A stretch of DNA of 12,240 bases from JAICWP01 sp035935775 (GTDB lineage Bacteria > Acidobacteriota > Terriglobia > Terriglobales > Acidobacteriaceae), in contig DASYWT010000029.1 in the NCBI GenBank assembly GCA_035935775.1, positions 1 to 12,240 on the forward strand, written 5' to 3'. Each line of letters opens with the position of its first letter. Positions within the stretch are counted from its first letter, which is position 1. The position numbers and the translations under genes were made by a program. The notes beneath the pieces are model-generated. The model did not search any database and was not told the DNA's origin. It saw only the letters and a list, made by a program, of their open reading frames with translations. Positions 1 through 5,542 of this stretch are shown here, one piece after another.

Positions 1-1
1 A

Positions 2-409
2 TTTTTTGCCAAGAAAGTGGATGCGCCCCTGGCCATCGTGGACAAGCGCCGCGTGGAGATGAACGTCGCCGAGATCATGCACGTCATCGGCGATGTCAAC
101 GGCCGCACCTGCTTGCTGATTGACGACCTGATTGACACTGCCGGCACCCTGGTGAAGACGGCGCGCGCTCTCAAGGACAACGGCGCCAGCAGGGTGTTTG
201 CCTGCGCCACCCACGCCGTGCTCTCCGGGCCGGCGGTGGACAACCTGGCCAAGTCGGATATCGAGCAGGTGGTGGTGACGGACACCATCCCGCTCAGTGA
301 GGCGGCGCAGCGCGAGCCCAAGATCAAAGTGCGCTCCATCGCCGGGCTGATCGCGCGCGCCATTCAGTCCATTCACGAGGAGACATCCGTCAGCAAATTG
401 TTCGTATAA
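2..409 (+). CDS. prs: Ribose-phosphate pyrophosphokinase (PRPP synthetase), C-terminal part
   Basis: This is the last 135 codons of PRPP synthetase, which makes 5-phosphoribosyl-1-pyrophosphate from ribose 5-phosphate and ATP for nucleotide, His and Trp synthesis in the cytosol. The frame is open from base 2, so the gene starts outside the window; the family is usually about 310-320 residues. The PRPP-binding loop IDDLIDTAGT lies at bases 119-148, preceded by the conserved PLAIVDKRR segment, and the end LIARAIQSIHEETSVSKLF is typical of the family. A GTG at base 17 is internal and is not a start. The stop is 16 bases before rplY, so the two are probably cotranscribed; prs-rplY-pth is a common bacterial gene order. 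Confidence 0.96.
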   Translation, partial: FFAKKVDAPLAIVDKRRVEMNVAEIMHVIGDVNGRTCLLIDDLIDTAGTLVKTARALKDNGASRVFACATHAVLSGPAVDNLAKSDIEQVVVTDTIPLSEAAQREPKIKVRSIAGLIARAIQSIHEETSVSKLFV

Positions 410-425
410 GGCAGGACTTAAACTT

Positions 426-1172
426 ATGGCAACCGCAACCAAGGAAAGCAACTTACTGGAAGCCAAACCGCGGCAGAGCAACGGCAAAAATGAAGCTCGG
501 CGGGTGCGGCGCGGCGGCATGGTGCCGGGCGTGGTGTACGGCGCCAAGAAGGAGCCGATCACCGTGTCGCTCGATCCCAAACAGATCGCGCGCATTCTGC
601 AGTCGGCCACCGGACACAACACGATTTTCGAATTGGCCCTGGATGGCGAGCGCACTCGCGCCATGATCGTGGACTGGCAGCATGAGCCCATCAAAGGCTC
701 CTTGCTGCACGTGGACCTGAAGCGCATCGCCATGGACCAGAAGCTGCAGGTCCGTGTACCTATAGTGCTTAAGGGCGAGGCCGCCGGCGTCAAGCAGCAG
801 GGCGGAATTCTGGAGCAGGTGACCCGCGAAGTCGAGCTGGAGTGCTTGCCCGAGGATATTCCCAGCTCCATCGAAGCGGACGTCACCGAGTTGGTGTTCG
901 GCAAGGTGATTCGCGTCGGCGACCTGCAGCACAGTGGCAAGCTGAAGTTCCTCAGTGACCCTAACCTGCCGGTGGCGCACATCATTTCCGTAAAGGAAGA
1001 AGTGGCGCCGACTCCGGAAGCGGTTGCGGCCGAGGCTGCCGCTGCTCCCGCCGAGCCCGAGGTCATCAAGAAGGGCAAGCAGGAGGTCGAGGAAGAGGGC
1101 GCCGAGGCTGCTCCGGCGGAGAAGGCCGAGAAGCCCGAAAAGGCCGAGAAGAAGGAAAAGAAGGAGAAATGA
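426..1172 (+). CDS. rplY: 50S ribosomal protein L25, long CTC/TL5 type
   Basis: L25 binds 5S rRNA in the large ribosomal subunit. The 248-residue product has an N-terminal L25 domain (about residues 5-95, with the conserved GMVPGVVYG motif) followed by the second beta domain of the long CTC/TL5 form (about 100-190). The last 50 or so residues are a low-complexity tail, first Ala/Pro/Glu-rich and then repeats of Lys-Glu ending in KKEKKEK. Such charged tails are common in long L25 proteins; this one is fairly long. The ATG at 426 follows AGGA at 413-416. It lies 16 bases after prs and 206 bases before pth. Confidence 0.95.
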   Translation: MATATKESNLLEAKPRQSNGKNEARRVRRGGMVPGVVYGAKKEPITVSLDPKQIARILQSATGHNTIFELALDGERTRAMIVDWQHEPIKGSLLHVDLKRIAMDQKLQVRVPIVLKGEAAGVKQQGGILEQVTREVELECLPEDIPSSIEADVTELVFGKVIRVGDLQHSGKLKFLSDPNLPVAHIISVKEEVAPTPEAVAAEAAAAPAEPEVIKKGKQEVEEEGAEAAPAEKAEKPEKAEKKEKKEK

Positions 1173-1276
1173 GCGCGTTCGGCAGGCGTTTGAGCCTGCT
1201 GTGCGCATCCTGAGCGCGGCAGGGGTAAACGGCTCGGGATTGTTAGAAAGTTGAGGCTGCTGCCCGGCAGGCACCA

Positions 1277-1354
1277 GCCCGCAGGGCGTAACAGCTTAGC
1301 CCAGAGCGTGAGCCCTGGGACAGGCAGCAAAGAGAAGCCGAGGCCCGCAGGGGC
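1277..1354. repeat. Intergenic cluster of short GC-rich palindromes
   Basis: The 206-base gap between rplY and pth holds several small inverted repeats. GCCC-GCA-GGGC is at 1277-1287 and CCCAG...CTGGG at 1300-1304/1315-1319. A near copy of the first (GCCCGCAGGGGC) is at 1343-1354. The order 'GCAGGGCGTAAC...TTAGCCCAG' resembles the block at 2970-3014, where a GCGCC-GTA-GGCGC hairpin precedes AAAGCCCAGG. I infer a dispersed REP-like element; the copy number cannot be seen here. No protein is apparent in the gap. Confidence 0.5.
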
Positions 1355-1378
1355 GGCACATACGGTGACGGGTAACGC

Positions 1379-1966
1379 GTGAAACTGATCGTCGGGCTCG
1401 GCAATCCGGGCATCGAATACCAGTTCACGCCCCATAACCTCGGGTTTCTGACCCTTGACCGGCTGGCCGAACGTTGGGGAGTCGAGGTCAAGAACCGGTA
1501 CTGCCAGGCGTTGACGGCGCGCAAGATGGTCGGCGAGCACGAGGTTCTGCTGGCCAAGCCGGAAACGTACATGAACCTGAGCGGTCTGGCGGTGCGCGGG
1601 CTGGCGGAAGAGTACGAGGTCAGGCCGGAGCAGGACCTGATCGTGATTTACGACGAGCTCGACCTGCCCTTCGGCTCGATTCGCATCCGGCCCCGCGGCG
1701 GCACCGCGGGCCACAACGGGATGGAATCCATTGTGGGCGCGCTGGGGACGGAGGAGTTCTTGCGCGTGCGTCTGGGGATTGCCCCTGAGCGCAAGGTCGC
1801 GGATGGCGCCCGTTACGTGCTGGCGCAGTTTCGGCGCTCGCAGTACAAGACCGTAGACCAGATTCTGGACACGGCCGCGGATGCGGTGGAAATGATTTTG
1901 AAGGAGGGGGCGGCGGCGGCCATGAACCGCTTTAACCGCAAACCCGAAACAGAAGAAAAAGATTAG
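1379..1966 (+). CDS. pth: Peptidyl-tRNA hydrolase
   Basis: Pth cleaves the ester bond of peptidyl-tRNAs that drop off ribosomes and so recycles tRNA in the cytosol. The 195-residue length is normal. The family landmarks are in place: GLGNPG with Asn9, the catalytic His19 in TPHNLGF, Asn66 in ETYMNLSG, Asp92 in IYDELDLP and the His112-Asn113 pair in GGTAGHNG. The start is GTG at 1379, giving MKLIVGLGNPG, exactly where family members begin; no strong ribosome binding site precedes it. It sits between rplY and rpsF, as in many bacteria. Its 5' gap carries hairpin repeats, so it may also have a separate transcript. Confidence 0.96.
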   Translation: MKLIVGLGNPGIEYQFTPHNLGFLTLDRLAERWGVEVKNRYCQALTARKMVGEHEVLLAKPETYMNLSGLAVRGLAEEYEVRPEQDLIVIYDELDLPFGSIRIRPRGGTAGHNGMESIVGALGTEEFLRVRLGIAPERKVADGARYVLAQFRRSQYKTVDQILDTAADAVEMILKEGAAAAMNRFNRKPETEEKD

Positions 1967-1969
1967 CGG

Positions 1970-2026
1970 CGGATTTGCGCGGATTTTCAGCCAAGGTTTG
2001 TCAATCCGTTTATCCGTGTAAATCCG
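1970..2026. repeat. CGGATTT / AATCCG inverted repeat array in the pth-rpsF gap
   Basis: CGGATTT occurs at 1970-1976 and 1980-1986, and its reverse complement core occurs as AATCCG (2003-2008), ATCCG (2012-2016) and AAATCCG (2020-2026). Nearly the whole gap can therefore fold back on itself in more than one register. It may be a dispersed intergenic repeat or a leader structure for rpsF; the sequence alone does not decide. Confidence 0.45.
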
Positions 2027-2036
2027 TGGCCCGTTT

Positions 2037-2041
2037 GGGAG
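2037..2041 (+). promoter_or_regulatory. Ribosome binding site fixing the rpsF start
   Basis: GGGAG lies five bases before the ATG at 2047. The open frame continues upstream to 1975, but this site and alignment of MQRTYE with usual S6 N termini favour 2047. Confidence 0.7.
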
Positions 2042-2046
2042 AAAAC

Positions 2047-2427
2047 ATGCAACGCACTTATGAAGTGATGTTTATCCTCCGGCCCGACATGGGCGAGGAG
2101 GAGATGGAGAAGCTGGTGTCCACGCTGGAGTCGCAGGTGTCGGCTGCCGGCGGCACCGTCAAGAATGTGGAACGCATGGGCAAGCGCCGTCTTGCTTACG
2201 TGGTGCGCCGCTTCCAGGAAGGCATGTACGTGCTGTTTACCGTGGAAGGTGGCGGCGATGCCATTCACGAAATGGAACGCCGTCTGCGCGTTACCGAGCC
2301 GGTGATTAAGTTTCTCACGGTGCGCGTGGACAAGGAGCAGGCTCGCCTGGCCAAGCTGAAAGAGCGCCGCAAGGCGCCTGCGAAACCTCCCGAGCCCGGT
2401 GGCGAGCCGGCGGCGGTAACGGCGTAA
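2047..2427 (+). CDS. rpsF: 30S ribosomal protein S6
   Basis: S6 binds the central domain of 16S rRNA together with S18. The 126-residue product begins with the typical MQRTYEVMFILRPDM strand, continues through the GGTVKNVERMGKRRLAYVV segment and ends the core at VIKFLTVRVDKE (about residue 98). A Lys/Pro/Ala-rich tail of about 28 residues follows and is probably disordered. I chose the ATG at 2047 over the upstream open frame because of the ribosome binding site and family alignment. It is followed by rpsR after 66 bases, with no ssb between them. Confidence 0.95.
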   Translation: MQRTYEVMFILRPDMGEEEMEKLVSTLESQVSAAGGTVKNVERMGKRRLAYVVRRFQEGMYVLFTVEGGGDAIHEMERRLRVTEPVIKFLTVRVDKEQARLAKLKERRKAPAKPPEPGGEPAAVTA

Positions 2428-2433
2428 AGCAAT

Positions 2434-2474
2434 GTTTCAAGGTTTCAGAGTTTCAGAAACCTCGAAACCTGAAA
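2434..2474. repeat. GTTTCA tandem/inverted repeat in the rpsF-rpsR gap
   Basis: Three 8-base units GTTTCA(A/G)(G/A) run head to tail at 2434-2457, followed by GAAACCT at 2456-2462 and 2464-2470. AGGTTTC (2440-2446) can pair with GAAACCT (2456-2462) to form a 7-bp stem. It resembles the GAAACTT array at 7349-7378, suggesting one dispersed family. Confidence 0.6.
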
Positions 2475-2493
2475 TTTAGATTTAAGGAGCAAC

Positions 2494-2859
2494 ATGGCAG
2501 ACGAAACCCAGAGACAGGCAACAGCGGAGGCTCCGGCTGCGGTCGAGACGCCCACACCTGCACCCGCGGCCCCGGCCGCGGCTCCCACTCCAGGACCGCG
2601 CGGCGGGCGTGGGCCCGGCGGGCCGCGCGAAGGCGGGCGCAAATATTTTCGCCGCAAGAAGGTGTGCAAGTTCTGCGTGGAGAAGATAGATTCCATTGAT
2701 TACAAGGACTATCGGCTGCTCTCGCAGTTTGTGGCCGAAAGCGGCAAGATTGTGCCCCGCCGCCTGAGCGGCGTGTGCACTCCGCACCAGCGGCGGCTTT
2801 CCACGGCTATCAAGCAGGCGCGCAACATCGCCCTGCTGCCCTTCAGCGCGCGTACGTAA
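2494..2859 (+). CDS. rpsR: 30S ribosomal protein S18 with N-terminal extension
   Basis: S18 is a small-subunit protein that pairs with S6. The conserved core runs from about residue 50 (RKYFRRKKVCKFC) to 117, including IDYKDYRLLSQFV, GKIVPRRLSGVC and the arginine-rich TAIKQARNIALLPF end. The first 48 residues are an Ala/Pro and then Gly/Arg-rich extension, making the protein 121 residues against the usual 75-90. Cys58, Cys61, Cys95 and His98 form a CxxC...CxxH set that could bind zinc, as in the Cys-containing S18 paralogs. The ATG at 2494 has a strong AAGGAG at 2484-2489. Confidence 0.96.
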   Translation: MADETQRQATAEAPAAVETPTPAPAAPAAAPTPGPRGGRGPGGPREGGRKYFRRKKVCKFCVEKIDSIDYKDYRLLSQFVAESGKIVPRRLSGVCTPHQRRLSTAIKQARNIALLPFSART

Positions 2860-2877
2860 GTGTGGCGCGGAGCGCTT

Positions 2878-2940
2878 GTGGCGGCAAGATGCCGCCACGA
2901 CAGCCGGCGAGACGCCGGCGCTACATGAAGACGCCGGCGA
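2878..2940. repeat. Palindromic repeat with AGA triloops, downstream of rpsR
   Basis: Two perfect hairpins stand side by side. The first has a 9-bp stem (2878-2886/2890-2898) and the second a 7-bp stem, GCCGGCG/CGCCGGC (2903-2909/2913-2919), both with the loop AGA. The second is followed by GCTAC and then by a truncated copy, GCCGGCGAGAC, at 2933-2943. The same layout (stem, AGA loop, stem, GCTAC) appears at 9574-9595. There is no T run, so it does not look like an intrinsic terminator. Confidence 0.7.
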
Positions 2941-2969
2941 GACATTGATAGCAAGGGATGCCGGTACCA

Positions 2970-3014
2970 GCGCCGTAGGCGCGGCATAATAAAGCCCAGG
3001 ACGGAAGTCCTGGG
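2970..3014. repeat. Pair of perfect hairpins upstream of rplI
   Basis: GCGCC-GTA-GGCGC (2970-2982) is followed after 12 bases by an 8-bp stem CCCAGGAC/GTCCTGGG with GGAA tetraloop (2995-3002/3007-3014). The arrangement matches the looser copy at 1277-1319. It could stabilise or attenuate the rplI transcript, but it reads more like a dispersed repeat. Confidence 0.65.
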
Positions 3015-3091
3015 AAGAGAGCGGAATTTAGGGGTCAGAGTTCCGTAAGGACGACACAAAAATCGGGCGCAAATCGCCCACGGAGTTATCC

Positions 3092-3553
3092 ATGGAAGTC
3101 ATTCTGAAGGAAGATGTACATAAGCTGGGTTCCCGCGGCGACGTGGTGAAAGTCGCCGATGGATATGGCCGCAACTACCTGCTGCCTCGCAAGCTGGCCA
3201 TTGAGGCCACCAAGGCCAACCGTGCCGTCATCGAGCAGATGAAAGCGGCGGCGGTGCGCCGTTCCGCCCGCGAGAAGGCCGATGCTGAGGCCCTTTCCAC
3301 CCAGTTCAACAACCTGAGCCTCACCTTCCAGCGCCGTTCCGGCGAGCATGACCAGCTCTTTGGCTCGGTCACCTCCGGCGACATCGCCGCCGAAATGGAG
3401 AAAAAGGGCTTCAATGTGGATCGCCGCAAGATTCAGTTGCACGAGCCCCTCAAGTCCCTGGGCGAATTCACCATTCCGGTGAAACTGCACAAGGACGTCA
3501 CCGCCCATGTGCGTGTGCTGATCGAGAAAGAAGTCACCGAAGAAGTGCAGTAG
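3092..3553 (+). CDS. rplI: 50S ribosomal protein L9
   Basis: L9 binds domain V of 23S rRNA near the L1 stalk and extends from the ribosome. The 153-residue product has the N-terminal rRNA-binding domain with the signature GDVVKVADGYGRNYLLPRKLA (about residues 16-36). A long charged helix follows (about 42-75), then the C-terminal domain with LFGSVTSGDIA and the closing VRVLIEKEV. The ATG at 3092 has GGAG at 3082-3085. It closes the ribosomal block; dnaB, often next in other bacteria, is absent here. A 232-base repeat-rich gap separates it from rpsR. Confidence 0.96.
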   Translation: MEVILKEDVHKLGSRGDVVKVADGYGRNYLLPRKLAIEATKANRAVIEQMKAAAVRRSAREKADAEALSTQFNNLSLTFQRRSGEHDQLFGSVTSGDIAAEMEKKGFNVDRRKIQLHEPLKSLGEFTIPVKLHKDVTAHVRVLIEKEVTEEVQ

Positions 3554-3584
3554 CTTTGTACCCAGCTTTTGCGCAGGAACGGCG

Positions 3585-3671
3585 GAGACGCTGCAAGCAA
3601 CGTCTCTACCCACCTGAATTGCCGGATCATGTTGTCACTCTTAGAGGTAGAGACGTAACTTGTTACGTCTC
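3585..3671. repeat. REPIN-like twin palindrome
   Basis: Two inverted hairpins face each other. The left one is GAGACG (3585-3590) with CGTCTC (3601-3606), and the right one is a perfect 10-bp stem GAGACGTAAC/GTTACGTCTC (3650-3659/3662-3671). The inner arms also match each other: CGTCTCTACC (3601-3610) is the exact reverse complement of GGTAGAGACG (3647-3656). Two REP-type palindromes in inverted orientation around a 36-base spacer is the REPIN layout. It lies between rplI and the glycosyltransferase gene. Confidence 0.7.
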
Positions 3672-3764
3672 CCCTGACTCTTTTCTCACGACCGAACAGG
3701 GTGGTATATCGCACGGAACCAACCGCTTCCATTGCGCGTACAATCCACGAGAACGCCGGATGTC

Positions 3765-3770
3765 AGGAGG
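3765..3770 (+). promoter_or_regulatory. Ribosome binding site deciding the glycosyltransferase start
   Basis: AGGAGG ends four bases before an in-frame GTG at 3775. The in-frame ATG at 3760 lies upstream of this site and has no clear site of its own, so GTG 3775 is favoured. Confidence 0.6.
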
Positions 3771-3774
3771 CGAA

Positions 3775-5304
3775 GTGGCGTCAAGCGAACCTGCTCTGGA
3801 ACCGCTCCACACCCATACCGACCCTCACACCACCACCGTCGCATTGCTGGGCATTGCGGCTGCCATCGCGCTCCTCCATCTGCTCACCAACTCCCGTTAC
3901 GGCTTCCATCGCGATGAGCTGCAAACCCTGAGCGACGCCCTGCATCTCGACTGGGGCTTTGTCGCTTACCCTCCGTTCACTCCTTTTGTGGAACGAATTG
4001 GCATTGGAATTTTCGGTTTTTCACTGGTCGGACTGCGGCTCTTCTCTGTGCTTGCGCAAGCCGCGGCCATCCTAATGACCGGCCTGACCGCGCGCGAGCT
4101 TGGCGGAGGCCGTCTCGCCCAGATCGCAGCCGCGCTTGCAGTCGCACTCTCGCCTCTGCCGCTATTCGAAGGCACCGAATTTCAATATTCCACCTTCGAT
4201 TACCTGTGGTGGGTGCTGATCGCGTACTTTGTGATCCGCCTGCTGAAAACCGAGAACCCGCGCTGGTGGCTGGCCATCGGCGCTACCGTCGGACTTGGTT
4301 TCCAGACCAAGTACACCATGGCCTTTTACGTGGCCGGGATTCTCGGCGGCATGCTGTTGACGCGCGCCCGCCGGTTCTTCCTGAGCCCTTGGTTCTGGGG
4401 TGGCAGCGCACTGGCCTTGGTGATTTTTCTCCCTAACATCGTTTGGCAGGTGCGCCACGGGTTCATTTCTCTCCACTTCCTGCAGCACATTCACGCCCGC
4501 GACGTGGGCGAGGGCCGCGCCAACGGTTTCATCCGCGCTCAATTCCGGGTCTGTGCCAATCTTTTTGCCGCACCTTTGTGGATTGCCGGCTTGCTGGCTT
4601 TCCTGGGTGATCGCCGCTACCGTCTTTTGGCGTGGATGTACCCGATTCCGCTCGCGCTCTTTGTGATCGGCAAGGGCCGCGGCTATTACTTGGCGGCTGC
4701 CTATCCCATGCTGATCGCGATGGGTGCGGTGGTAGGAGAGCGCTGGCTCGCTTCTTTGCCGCGCCTGTGGCGGCGCACCGTGGAGGCTACTTTCTTCACC
4801 GGCCTTGCTCTAACCGGCCTTTACATTTGCGCAGTCGTGGTGCCGCTGACTTCTGGCGGCAGACTTCGGGACTTCGCTCTCAAGAACAACACTGACTTGC
4901 GCGAGGAGATCGGCTGGAATCAGCTCGTCAAAACGGTTGCTGGCATTCGCGACTCGCTGCCGCCCGAGGAGCGAGCCAGCGTAGGCGTTCTGGTAGGAAA
5001 CTATGGCGAGCAAGGCGCTATCGAAGTCCTGGGCCGCCCGTATCATCTGCCTGCGCCCATCAGCGGAACCAATTCGGCGTGGTTGCGCAGCTATCCCACA
5101 CCGCCGCCTTCTACCCTGATCATCGTTGGCTGGTCGCGAGAGGATGCTGAGGGCACATTCACCTCCTGCCGCCTGGCCGGGCACAACGGTAATTCTCTCG
5201 GCGTTAAAAACGAGGAGAGCCAGGATCATCCCGATATTTTCGTCTGCGGCCCTCCTCGCCTGCCCTGGCCGGAATTCTGGAAGCAGTACCAAGCCTTCGG
5301 CTGA
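3775..5304 (+). CDS. ArnT/PMT-type membrane glycosyltransferase (GT39-like)
   Basis: This is an integral inner-membrane enzyme of the family that moves a sugar from a polyprenyl-phosphate donor to a lipid or protein acceptor on the outer face. The 509-residue product has a first membrane helix at about 20-38. The family acidic pair Asp47-Glu48 (RYGFHRDEL) and YPP at 65-67 follow, as expected for the first external loop. Further hydrophobic helices run to about residue 357, including a GKGRGYYLAAAYP segment (299-311) resembling the Lys/Tyr/Pro motif of this family. The last 150 residues look soluble. The open frame extends back to 3556, but AGGAGG at 3765-3770 points to GTG 3775 (ATG 3760 is the alternative). 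The substrate is unknown, and no lipid A or O-antigen genes are adjacent. Confidence 0.8.
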   Translation: MASSEPALEPLHTHTDPHTTTVALLGIAAAIALLHLLTNSRYGFHRDELQTLSDALHLDWGFVAYPPFTPFVERIGIGIFGFSLVGLRLFSVLAQAAAILMTGLTARELGGGRLAQIAAALAVALSPLPLFEGTEFQYSTFDYLWWVLIAYFVIRLLKTENPRWWLAIGATVGLGFQTKYTMAFYVAGILGGMLLTRARRFFLSPWFWGGSALALVIFLPNIVWQVRHGFISLHFLQHIHARDVGEGRANGFIRAQFRVCANLFAAPLWIAGLLAFLGDRRYRLLAWMYPIPLALFVIGKGRGYYLAAAYPMLIAMGAVVGERWLASLPRLWRRTVEATFFTGLALTGLYICAVVVPLTSGGRLRDFALKNNTDLREEIGWNQLVKTVAGIRDSLPPEERASVGVLVGNYGEQGAIEVLGRPYHLPAPISGTNSAWLRSYPTPPPSTLIIVGWSREDAEGTFTSCRLAGHNGNSLGVKNEESQDHPDIFVCGPPRLPWPEFWKQYQAFG

Positions 5305-5420
5305 GGCCAGCCTCCAACTGAGCTTCAGGTGTAATAGCTTGAATTTGATCAATCTCCACTTGTCTAACAAAACACGACGAGCGTGTCGTAGCCGACGCAA
5401 CCGGGCAACCGGAGCTTCGC

Positions 5421-5448
5421 TTGACAAACCCCGTTTTGGGGCTAAGCT
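5421..5448 (+). promoter_or_regulatory. Possible promoter before the HAF-repeat gene
   Basis: A perfect TTGACA at 5421-5426 is followed after 16 bases by TAAGCT (5443-5448), a poor -10 match. A CCCC-GTTTT-GGGG hairpin (5429-5441) sits in the spacer. The rest of the 238-base gap shows no gene; it has one small inverted repeat, GGTTC-GACT-GAACC, at 5492-5505. Confidence 0.25.
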
Positions 5449-5542
5449 TAACTTCGCTCAGCCGTACCTACCTACACTTCCCTTCCGCAGTGGTTCGACT
5501 GAACCGGCCCCTCAGCTCCCTGTCAACGTGAGGATGCAAAAC

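Noticed and set aside
17..19. GTG as start of a 130-residue protein
   Set aside because: The frame is open to the window edge and matches the interior of PRPP synthetase, so the start is outside.
453..1274. Minus-strand open frame of 273 codons opposite rplY
   Set aside because: Shadow of the L25 coding sequence; the Leu-rich start is the complement of the Lys/Glu tail.
1967..2046. S6:S18-binding leader motif upstream of rpsF
   Set aside because: ATCCG units are present but I cannot identify the conserved bulge and loop of the known motif by eye.
3585..3671. CRISPR-like repeats
   Set aside because: Only two inverted copies and no regular spacer series; the layout fits a palindromic REP pair.
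3739..3744. TACAAT as -10 box for the glycosyltransferase gene
   Set aside because: No matching -35 box at 16-18 bases; a single hexamer is not enough.
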